DNA of 15,957 nt from DATKLX01 sp035542155 (GTDB lineage Bacteria > Chloroflexota > Anaerolineae > Anaerolineales > Anaerolineaceae). Positions 1-5,937 of this stretch are shown here, in pieces. Where the stretch lies: assembly GCA_035542155.1 (NCBI GenBank), contig DATKLX010000246.1, positions 1 to 15,957 on the forward strand. Reading direction: 5' to 3'. Made by a program: the position numbers and the translations under genes. The first letter of the stretch is position 1. Every line of letters starts with the position of its first letter. Below the pieces are notes generated by a model. That model did not search any database. It worked only from the letters and a program-made list of their open reading frames with translations, and was not told the DNA's origin.

Positions 1-74
1 GTGGGGAAAACGGCGGATGATGGCCCTGGGGGGAGTGATGCTCCCCGGTACATCCCCACGCGTGTGGGGAAAAC
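1..74 (-). CRISPR. Type I-E CRISPR array, leader-proximal end (truncated by the window edge)
   Basis: On the minus strand a 29-nt unit (74 down to 46) begins GTTTTCCCCAC and ends GGGGATGTACCG. This is the classic type I-E repeat pattern. Its internal arms CCCCAC and GTGGGG form the 6-bp stem cut by Cas6e, which would leave an 8-nt ATGTACCG handle on the crRNA. A second copy of the first 11 nt occupies 11 down to 1. The DNA between them (45-12) is a 34-nt spacer if the repeat is 29 nt. With a single complete repeat the exact boundary is uncertain by a base or two. The handle polarity sets transcription on the minus strand, so the visible repeat is the first one and its spacer should be the newest. 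The rest of the array lies off the left edge. Confidence 0.9.
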
Positions 75-114
75 CCTTCGCCATAGGCCGATTTTCGGCC
101 TATGGCTGTGGATA
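75..114 (-). promoter_or_regulatory. Short CRISPR leader with a perfect 11-bp hairpin
   Basis: Only 40 bp separate the cas2 stop from the first repeat. Most of it is a perfect inverted repeat: CCATAGGCCGA (81-91), a 3-nt loop, then TCGGCCTATGG (95-105). Six bases separate the palindrome from the repeat. Repeat polarity makes this the leader side, where new spacers would be inserted. No clear promoter fits in 40 bp. A weak TAAAAT (minus strand, 127-122) lies inside the end of cas2, without a good -35. The hairpin could be a site used in leader-end integration, or a terminator/attenuator whose only T-run is the GTTTT that starts the repeat. Function is inferred. Confidence 0.55.
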
Positions 115-387
115 TCAGGGTATTTTAATCAGTTGTAAACCCTCCAACTCTACGATAGATCTTTCCGTTTTTCCAAACATGCGCATGGTAAAATGCTGCT
201 CATTGTTGGTCGTCCACATCTGCAACACTCCACCGACGATCTCTTTTTCACAGCATTTTTCCCAGAGGAGATCTCGCACCATGGCCGATACGTGACCGAC
301 AAAAACCCCAGGAACCGGTTCCAGCAACCAGCGGGTCAGCTCACCACGCAGGCGCACGGGGGCTTTTTTGAGAATGATGACGACCAT
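115..387 (-). CDS. cas2: CRISPR-associated endonuclease Cas2, type I-E
   Basis: This is a 90-residue protein of the Cas2e (CT1978/YgbF) family, close to the usual 94-97 residues. It starts MVVIILKKAPVRLRGELTRW, and the family signatures RLRGxLxxWLLE, GVFVGxVSA and TTNNEQ are readable. Cas2 is the structural core of the Cas1-Cas2 integrase that captures protospacers and inserts them at the leader end of the array. I chose the ATG at 387 because AAGGAGG lies 8 nt upstream and the family begins there. A longer in-frame start further upstream would add residues with no Cas2 similarity. The gene lies 1 nt after the cas1 stop, so the two are probably translationally coupled. The stop is TGA. The last codons are AT-rich and could carry a weak array promoter. 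Confidence 0.95.
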   Translation of the reverse strand: MVVIILKKAPVRLRGELTRWLLEPVPGVFVGHVSAMVRDLLWEKCCEKEIVGGVLQMWTTNNEQHFTMRMFGKTERSIVELEGLQLIKIP

Positions 388-388
388 T

Positions 389-1300
389 TCAAGCCTCCTT
401 GGGTACATCCAGCAAGGCATTCCAGAGATCGGCGGGCAGCGCAGGATCTGTGTCGAACGATCCAACTTCCTCCGGCTCTTTGCCAATCTGGAGCAGATCA
501 TCGATATCCGGAAGGATGCGGGCCAGCAGTTTTGTTTCATAAAAACGATCACGGCAGGCAGCGCGTACGAACGGCTCAGGTTTTCCCGGATATTTGGCGG
601 TCACCTCGAAGGCAACCGGAATCGTAATCTCTGTCTTATAGAGATCGGCGATGTCGTAAACGAAGGAGAGCTGCTTCCCCGTGTGGACAAAACCCAAAGC
701 GGGCGAGTATCCTCCCGAGATGATGGCAGCGTGACACAGGCTGTTGAGCAGGGCATTGGCCGCCGAAAGGGCCCGGTTGATGGGGTCGGACATATTCCAT
801 TGGTTGCGATCGTAGCGGCGGCCTTCCCATTTCACGCCGAATTTTTCGCTGGCTTCTGCGTATGCATCGCGCATGCGTATACCTTCATATCCGCGGATCT
901 GGGGCAAGGTCAGGGCCGGGTCTAATTGGTCGTTGAAGCGTTTGCGATACATGCGCAACACCACTTCCTGGCGTTTTTCCGGGACGCTCACCAGCTCAGC
1001 CTGGCGGAGCAGATGATAGGCCTTGCGAGTCTCTCCCATCCCGTGGGCGTAAAAACGGTTCATGTTCGCCCCTGTCCAGATGATGGAACAGCCGCACTCG
1101 GCCAAAATCGCAACCGCCGCGTAGGTGATGCGCGTCCCGGGGCCCAATAACAAAACACACAGATTCGCCGCGGGCACGTGGGTGCGCCCATCCTCATTGA
1201 TGAATTCCACAGCCGAATCCTTGCGATCTACAATCGCATGTTCGACATACAGATAACTCAAGCTATCGCGCATCTTGGGTAACTCGTGTAAATCTTGCAT
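389..1300 (-). CDS. cas1: CRISPR-associated integrase Cas1, type I-E
   Basis: This 303-residue protein matches Cas1e along its length (E. coli Cas1 is 305). The metal-binding catalytic residues are all present: E139 in RGYEGIRMR, H206 in GFVHTGK, and D219 in SFVYDIADL. These correspond to E141, H208 and D221 of E. coli. The N-terminal beta domain includes LLGPGTRITYAAVAILAE, followed by the helical catalytic domain. With Cas2 it integrates new spacers. The ATG at 1300 has AGGAGGG 5 nt upstream. A 103-bp gap with a hairpin separates cas1 from cas6e, the largest break in the operon, so adaptation genes may be expressed at a different level from interference genes. No frameshift or missing key residue was seen, so it looks active. 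Confidence 0.97.
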   Translation of the reverse strand: MQDLHELPKMRDSLSYLYVEHAIVDRKDSAVEFINEDGRTHVPAANLCVLLLGPGTRITYAAVAILAECGCSIIWTGANMNRFYAHGMGETRKAYHLLRQAELVSVPEKRQEVVLRMYRKRFNDQLDPALTLPQIRGYEGIRMRDAYAEASEKFGVKWEGRRYDRNQWNMSDPINRALSAANALLNSLCHAAIISGGYSPALGFVHTGKQLSFVYDIADLYKTEITIPVAFEVTAKYPGKPEPFVRAACRDRFYETKLLARILPDIDDLLQIGKEPEEVGSFDTDPALPADLWNALLDVPKEA

Positions 1301-1343
1301 AGGACCCTCCTGTTGATTATTCAGTTATTAAGGTTCTGAACTG

Positions 1344-1385
1344 CCTGCCGTATTCGGGAAAACCGGAAATTTCTTTTACGGCAGG
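1344..1385 (-). promoter_or_regulatory. 9-bp inverted repeat between cas6e and cas1 (putative mRNA hairpin)
   Basis: Within the 103-bp gap (1301-1403), CCTGCCGTA (1344-1352) and TACGGCAGG (1377-1385) are perfectly complementary and enclose 24 nt. On the minus-strand transcript the loop contains GGTTTTCCCG, whose GTTTTCCC equals the first 8 nt of the CRISPR repeat. There is no U-run after the stem, so this is not a standard intrinsic terminator. It could be an attenuator, an RNA-processing site or a decayed repeat. I saw no convincing separate promoter for cas1-cas2 here. Confidence 0.45.
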
Positions 1386-1403
1386 AAAAGGCCAGGCACG
1401 ATC

Positions 1404-2090
1404 CTACCTGGCAGGAGCCAGGGAGAGCAGGCCAAAGCCGAGGCCCTTGCCGCTGCCAATGCCGGCCAACATGGCTGAGTGCAGGGCGAGCGGATCTTTG
1501 ACCTGGATTACGCCCTCAAACAGGACGGAGAGGAAGCTCAGGCCATGCCGCTGATTATCCCGGAACCACTGCCCCTGAACGCGCTCCTGGGATGAGGCGC
1601 GCGCCGAGAGGAGCACGCATCCGCTGGCGTCGATCTTGCGCCCGAGCCAGAGAAGCTGATCTTCCTCGCGATGCAAACCGACGCGGCGGCCTTGTTTTTC
1701 ACCTTCGCGGTCTTTCTTGACGGTGGGATTGGCTCGCAGCCGGAAGGCCAGGGCCTGGCCAGGCCGAAAGATTAACTCCACCTCTTTGACGCCCGGATTT
1801 TCGGCTTCAAAGAACAGGTCGTCCGGTGGGAGCAGATAGTTCTTCGGAGGCGCGGCCAGAAAGGTCCAATCGGGGCGGACGCGGGACTGGACGAGCAGGG
1901 TGGGAAGGCCGGTGCGCGGGTGGACGTCCAAGCGAAAGAGCAAGCCCGCGGTGTTTTCGTCTCGGCGATCGGCATGGAACACGCTGCCCGGGAACGCCCG
2001 CGTAATCGTACGGTGCATTTCGTAGGGGTCCGCGATCTCGCGCAGCACCTGACGCGAGCGCGGGTTGAGGATCAGGCGAGAGAGGTACAT
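1404..2090 (-). CDS. cas6e: Cas6e (CasE/Cse3) crRNA-processing endoribonuclease
   Basis: This is a 228-residue protein starting MYLSRLILNPRSRQ, versus 199 in E. coli CasE and 211 in Thermus Cse3. Tyr23 and His26, the catalytic pair described for Thermus Cse3/Cas6e, fall at exactly those positions (PYEMH). The segment FRLRANP near the middle and the glycine-rich loop GIGSGKGLGFGLLSLAP at the C-terminus are family signatures for binding the repeat stem. It cuts pre-crRNA at the base of the repeat hairpin and stays attached as a Cascade subunit. The start ATG shares one base with the cas5e stop (TGATG). A longer open frame upstream in the same frame is antisense-like noise inside cas5e and cas7e. 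The stop is TAG. Confidence 0.96.
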   Translation of the reverse strand: MYLSRLILNPRSRQVLREIADPYEMHRTITRAFPGSVFHADRRDENTAGLLFRLDVHPRTGLPTLLVQSRVRPDWTFLAAPPKNYLLPPDDLFFEAENPGVKEVELIFRPGQALAFRLRANPTVKKDREGEKQGRRVGLHREEDQLLWLGRKIDASGCVLLSARASSQERVQGQWFRDNQRHGLSFLSVLFEGVIQVKDPLALHSAMLAGIGSGKGLGFGLLSLAPAR

Positions 2091-2749
2091 CAGGACGCCT
2101 CCAATCGTGTAGGCGGCGTTGCGACGAAATCCTGGGTCATGCTCCGCGGGGCAAAACGCCGGGTCTGGAATGATAGCGGTTGGTCGAGCCGCACCACGGA
2201 GCCCTGTGAATCTTCCAGGATGGTTCGCAGCCGCGCCGGACCTGCCCGTTGGCACAGGTAGGGATACGCCGTAAGGGCTTCCGCCAATTCCTGCCCTGGC
2301 TTCAGTCCATCCGCCAGGTACACCGGTTCCCCGGGCACAAACGCCTTGCGGCCCAGGAAGATCGGCCAGACCGGGTTCTTTAGGGCAGCCTGGATTGTCC
2401 GAAGGAAGTCCAGGTCCTCGCCGGCCAGGCCCACTAGAAACACCGCGTCCGCCAGATAATAGCGATTGGATGGCTCGGTTTTCTTGATATCGCCTCCGGC
2501 CCTGAGAACGTCCTTCGCAGTGTGAAAATCGACCTTGAGGATGCCTTCCCTGTCCACGCGCACGCCAAGCCGTAATGCTGCGATGTTCGCCAGCGATGGG
2601 TCGTCGGCCCGGTCGATGCCCAACGCCGCGCAGACCAGCCCGCACACGCCACTCTTCGAGGGCTCCAGCCCGGTATCGCGCACGCTGAAACGGCTTTGCA
2701 CGCCCCACGACTGCATTGCCCCGCTCAGGCGAAGCAAAAGGGTGTTCAT
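2090..2749 (-). CDS. cas5e: Cascade subunit Cas5e (CasD)
   Basis: This 219-residue protein is near E. coli CasD in length (224). It opens with the Cas5 signature MNTLLLRLSGAMQSWGVQSR, followed by RDTGLEPSKSGVCGLVCAALG, the RRM-like fold with the thumb region that caps the 5-prime handle of the crRNA. A second conserved stretch is YLADAVFLVGLAG, followed by PVWPIFLGRKAFVPGEPV. Cas5e binds the ATGTACCG handle and the last Cas7 subunit in Cascade. The ATG at 2749 lies 3 nt after the cas7e stop, and the TGA overlaps the cas6e ATG by one base, so translation is probably coupled on both sides. Confidence 0.95.
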   Translation of the reverse strand: MNTLLLRLSGAMQSWGVQSRFSVRDTGLEPSKSGVCGLVCAALGIDRADDPSLANIAALRLGVRVDREGILKVDFHTAKDVLRAGGDIKKTEPSNRYYLADAVFLVGLAGEDLDFLRTIQAALKNPVWPIFLGRKAFVPGEPVYLADGLKPGQELAEALTAYPYLCQRAGPARLRTILEDSQGSVVRLDQPLSFQTRRFAPRSMTQDFVATPPTRLEAS

Positions 2750-2752
2750 AGG

Positions 2753-3859
2753 CTACTCCAGTCCGGCGATAATATGCCCGATCCATTCTTCCCGGTTGGC
2801 AACCAGGGCGCCTTTCAAATTTTCCAGGGGAGCGTCCTCTTCCAGAGTCAACGCCGCTGCGTTGACGCCGGTTCCTCCATAGATGGTTTCCAGGCGGCCC
2901 CAATAACCATCCAACGCGGCCAGAGAAGGCGCGAGGTATCCGCCTTCTCGTCCGGGTTTGACCGGCTTTTCGAAAGCGTTTGCCAGCGACCAGGATTCTC
3001 CGTCGGTACGCACCACGCCCAGCAAGAAATCCGGTGGATTTTGTGCAGCGAAGCTGTTCTGCTTGCCGGTGGGCACAGCGCTGATGGCCGCCCGCAGAAA
3101 GGCCTCGACCGTGCAGCGGGCCAGCTCGCGGTCGCCGCCCAGGTTCTTGACCAGCAGGTTCCAATCCAAGCGGGCATAGCGGTAGAAACAGGCGCTGTTG
3201 AAACCGGTGACGCCCATCATCCCCGCGCCTTCCTCGTCGTCACGGGTCAGCTCGTCCACGGCGGTGTAGAAATCCATATCCATGCTTACCCGGTGGGTAG
3301 AAATGGCGTGGGCCACCTGGCAGGCCGCGTCCAGGTTCAACTCGGGTTTTTCCGCCAGCATGCGCCCAAAAAGAGCGATATCTGGCGCGCCGGTACGGTC
3401 TTTAATCGTCTTGAACAGTTCTTTTGCTATCGCGTCGATCAATGGGCTTTTCCCATCCTTCAGGCTGGCCAGGATCTCGTCCCATTTTTCCAACGCCTGG
3501 CTAGCGAAGGCCGCAACCTCCTGGCTGCTTAGATAGATCAGCACACTGGTGTGGTTCTTGTCCAACTTGCTGTATTGGGTCGCGATGGCGTCTGCCACCG
3601 CCTGGGCCTGTTCGGGACTTTTTCCGGCCTTTTCGAACCTTTCTGCTAACAGGCGGTTCATCCAGCGCGTGCGCACACCCGGCTCGACAGCGGTCTTTTC
3701 GGCAAAGACCGGCTGGGTGCGGATCGCGCGCTTGATGCACTGTGAAGAGATCCGCGCCCGGCGCACTCCGCCGAACTCGGTATCCTTGGGGTTGCCCGTG
3801 TCGTCGCGGTTCAGGTTCGAAGGGGCAAAGTTCTGGAGGATATGCACTTCGATAAACAT
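2753..3859 (-). CDS. cas7e: Cascade backbone subunit Cas7e (CasC/Cse4)
   Basis: This 368-residue protein compares with 363 in E. coli CasC. It begins MFIEVHILQNFAPSNLNRDD and continues GNPKDTEFGGVRRARISSQCIKRAIR, the N-terminal Cas7/Cst2-DevR signature. The middle contains MDMDFYTAVDELTRDDEEGAGMMG and the C-terminal half NSFAAQNPPDFLLGVVR, both typical of the family. Six copies assemble along the crRNA to form the backbone of Cascade and cut into the guide:target hybrid at regular steps with their thumbs. The ATG at 3859 has AAAGGA about 8 nt upstream. It sits 18 nt after the cse2 stop and 3 nt before cas5e. Confidence 0.96.
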   Translation of the reverse strand: MFIEVHILQNFAPSNLNRDDTGNPKDTEFGGVRRARISSQCIKRAIRTQPVFAEKTAVEPGVRTRWMNRLLAERFEKAGKSPEQAQAVADAIATQYSKLDKNHTSVLIYLSSQEVAAFASQALEKWDEILASLKDGKSPLIDAIAKELFKTIKDRTGAPDIALFGRMLAEKPELNLDAACQVAHAISTHRVSMDMDFYTAVDELTRDDEEGAGMMGVTGFNSACFYRYARLDWNLLVKNLGGDRELARCTVEAFLRAAISAVPTGKQNSFAAQNPPDFLLGVVRTDGESWSLANAFEKPVKPGREGGYLAPSLAALDGYWGRLETIYGGTGVNAAALTLEEDAPLENLKGALVANREEWIGHIIAGLE

Positions 3860-3877
3860 GGTTGTGTCCTTTCGTGG

Positions 3878-4390
3878 TTATGCGTCTACAGATTCTTTGT
3901 TGAATTGTGATTGGCCCCAAAAGGCCCGCGCCCATTCTTTCTGTACCTGGCGGTCCTCGTTGTCCCAGCGCTGTACATCCCAGTAAAGCTGGTTCCAGTT
4001 CACCGGGACGTCTTTCGATTTGAGGAAGCTGATTGCCTGGCGCAGGGCGTCGGCCAGGTCGTCCGGATGGGCAGCCAGCAGCGCCGTAAAGCGGCGCTCC
4101 AGGGCATCTTTTCCCCCCGGGGAAAGCGTACTTGCCAGGTGCGCCCCCAGGTTGCCCTTTGAGGTGGACAGCGGGTGGAAGGCAAACAGGGAAGCAATCA
4201 GGTAGGAGGCGGATTCTTGGGCGGCGCTGCGCTTTTGAGCAAGGCGCGGTTCTACGTAGCGGTACATTTCGGGCACGGTTCCAGGCGGTCGGCCCAGTCC
4301 GCGGCGCAGCGCCGACAGCGCGCCGCGGTCCTGCGCTTCGGCCAGGGACTGCAAGTATTGGATGAATGGGTGGATGCCAGCTTCGGTCAT
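3878..4390 (-). CDS. cse2: Cascade small subunit Cse2 (CasB)
   Basis: This is a 170-residue, helix-rich protein (E. coli CasB has 160). Readable signatures are FIQYLQSLAEAQDRGALSALRRGLG near the N-terminus and DVPVNWNQLYWDVQRWD near the C-terminus. The latter corresponds to the conserved V(n/d)WxxLxxDLxxW region of Cse2. Two copies line the belly of Cascade and stabilise the R-loop by holding the displaced strand. I took the ATG at 4390 because it overlaps the cse1 TGA by 4 nt (ATGA) and matches the family start. An upstream in-frame extension lies inside cse1 in another frame. Confidence 0.92.
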   Translation of the reverse strand: MTEAGIHPFIQYLQSLAEAQDRGALSALRRGLGRPPGTVPEMYRYVEPRLAQKRSAAQESASYLIASLFAFHPLSTSKGNLGAHLASTLSPGGKDALERRFTALLAAHPDDLADALRQAISFLKSKDVPVNWNQLYWDVQRWDNEDRQVQKEWARAFWGQSQFNKESVDA

Positions 4391-5937
4391 AGAGACGCCT
4401 CCTCTTTTTGAACGTCGGGAAATAGTTGTTTTAACGACGCGCCGAGAGATCCCCGGGCGCAAACGGATGCTTTCAACGCGGCTGCGTCCGTACCGGCAAA
4501 CTCGGCCGCCTGCTCCAGGGCAGCCCACGCCGCCTTGCGCAGGCTTTCCTTCCAGGTTTGTAGAGCTTCTGGATGTTCGGGCAGGTCTTCAAGGAATTGG
4601 AAGAATGGAATTTCCAGTTGCTGCCAGTAGAAACGTTCCACGTTCCAATGCACGGTCAATTTTTCTGCCTGGTCCCGGCTGATCCGGTCAACCTCCTGCC
4701 AGCGCTTGCCATCTGACTTTGGTGAAATTACCAGCAAGGCCAACCACTGGGCAGCCGCTTTCAGCCAGAAACGGGTCTGTTCGGCAAGCTCCAATGAGGC
4801 GGCAAGTTGTTCCAACAGGTCGTCTCGCTCCAGGTATTCCAGGGGCATTGGCATATGCTCTTCACAAAAGAATTCGATCTTGGCCTGGTCGTTGGCCATG
4901 CCCAACGCCATAAAGCGGTATACCTGTTCTTGAGGGAGAGATCCTTTCTCCGCAAGCTCCGCGATCCAGTGAAAGTTAATCGGTGGGCGATTGCCGTGCG
5001 ATCCTTTCAATCCGAACAGTGACGCGCTGTCCCGCCAGAGGGCTCTATCCTCTGAAAAACGCATACAAAAATAACCTTCCTCCTTTTTGCTGGCCAGGAA
5101 TAGCTTCATTGGATCTCGAATGGACGCGTCCAGACGCAGACCCGGGGCCATGGTCATCTCGCTTACCATTGGACTGGCTCCATCCCCCTCTGGAATCAAG
5201 AGGATACGCCGGTTCTGCCAGGTCAGATAATCCAGATATCCCCGCGGGATCTGGCGAGCAGGAAGATAAGGATCCTCGTTTTCCCAGGCCGGCCGATCAT
5301 CGGGTTGGCTCGGCAGGACCGTCTCGTGTGGATAGCGCAGCAGGTTCAAACACAGCGTCTGGAACAGGGTTTGCCCCTCAACCAGGAAGATCACCCCTCT
5401 TCCCCAAGGACCGTCAGTAAACTTCTGCTCCAGACCGCTCAGGCCGGCCAGGCTAAAAGACTGTGCAACAAGCAACGTACGGGCTGCTTTGGCGGGAGAT
5501 AATATCGCGCCAACGGCCTCCGTATGGTGGTCGAACAAAGAGGCATTATTTCCGGATGCCATATCGAGCACCAGGCTGACGGTCGATTTTGGCTTGACCC
5601 GAGCATCCGCTGCCTGATAGAACGGCCGGTCCGGGTCGAAGAGGTCGAAACGGGAAGACCACTTTTCCAGGTAGCCGTTGATCAGGTCAGGCTGCCAGTA
5701 TCCGCAGTCCCAGAGGCGAACCCATTCGGATTGTGATCTCGGTCCGCGCAAGGCGCTGTGCAACATCGCCAGCAACATGCGGTAGATGGCGGCCGTTTCC
5801 AGCGGGGAATCGCCCTGGAGGCCGCGCAGATCCTGGGCCTGGCGCAACGTTTCACGCAGGCTGAGATCCTCCAGGCGCCCATCCATCCGCACGCATGGGA
5901 TCCAATTCCGGTCGATAAGATTATAGGAACAGGTCAT
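4387..5937 (-). CDS. cse1: Cascade large subunit Cse1 (CasA/Cas8e)
   Basis: This 516-residue protein compares with 502 in E. coli. The start MTCSYNLIDRNWIPCVRMDG is the characteristic Cse1 opening, and FDLFDPDRPFYQ followed by the loop SGNNASLFDHH (about residues 128-138) matches the L1 loop that contacts the 5-prime handle and PAM region. The C-terminal four-helix bundle follows. Cse1 recognises the PAM, starts DNA unwinding and recruits Cas3. The ATG at 5937 overlaps the cas3 TGA by 4 nt and has AGGAGG just upstream. A start at 5988 would add 17 residues translated from the cas3 3-prime end and is unlikely. Confidence 0.95.
   Translation of the reverse strand: MTCSYNLIDRNWIPCVRMDGRLEDLSLRETLRQAQDLRGLQGDSPLETAAIYRMLLAMLHSALRGPRSQSEWVRLWDCGYWQPDLINGYLEKWSSRFDLFDPDRPFYQAADARVKPKSTVSLVLDMASGNNASLFDHHTEAVGAILSPAKAARTLLVAQSFSLAGLSGLEQKFTDGPWGRGVIFLVEGQTLFQTLCLNLLRYPHETVLPSQPDDRPAWENEDPYLPARQIPRGYLDYLTWQNRRILLIPEGDGASPMVSEMTMAPGLRLDASIRDPMKLFLASKKEEGYFCMRFSEDRALWRDSASLFGLKGSHGNRPPINFHWIAELAEKGSLPQEQVYRFMALGMANDQAKIEFFCEEHMPMPLEYLERDDLLEQLAASLELAEQTRFWLKAAAQWLALLVISPKSDGKRWQEVDRISRDQAEKLTVHWNVERFYWQQLEIPFFQFLEDLPEHPEALQTWKESLRKAAWAALEQAAEFAGTDAAALKASVCARGSLGASLKQLFPDVQKEEASL

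Noticed and set aside
388..552. Longer cas2 start
   Set aside because: The added residues lie inside cas1 in another frame and do not resemble Cas2. The ATG at 387 has a good ribosome-binding site.
2091..3164. Upstream extension of the cas6e frame
   Set aside because: The extension overlaps cas5e and cas7e entirely and reads as arginine- and glycine-rich noise. The MYLSRL start with Y23 and H26 in register fixes the real N-terminus.
4107..4127. TTTCCCC/GGGGAAA palindrome inside cse2, similar to the start of the CRISPR repeat
   Set aside because: It lies within well-supported coding sequence and has no other repeat features. Chance is likely.
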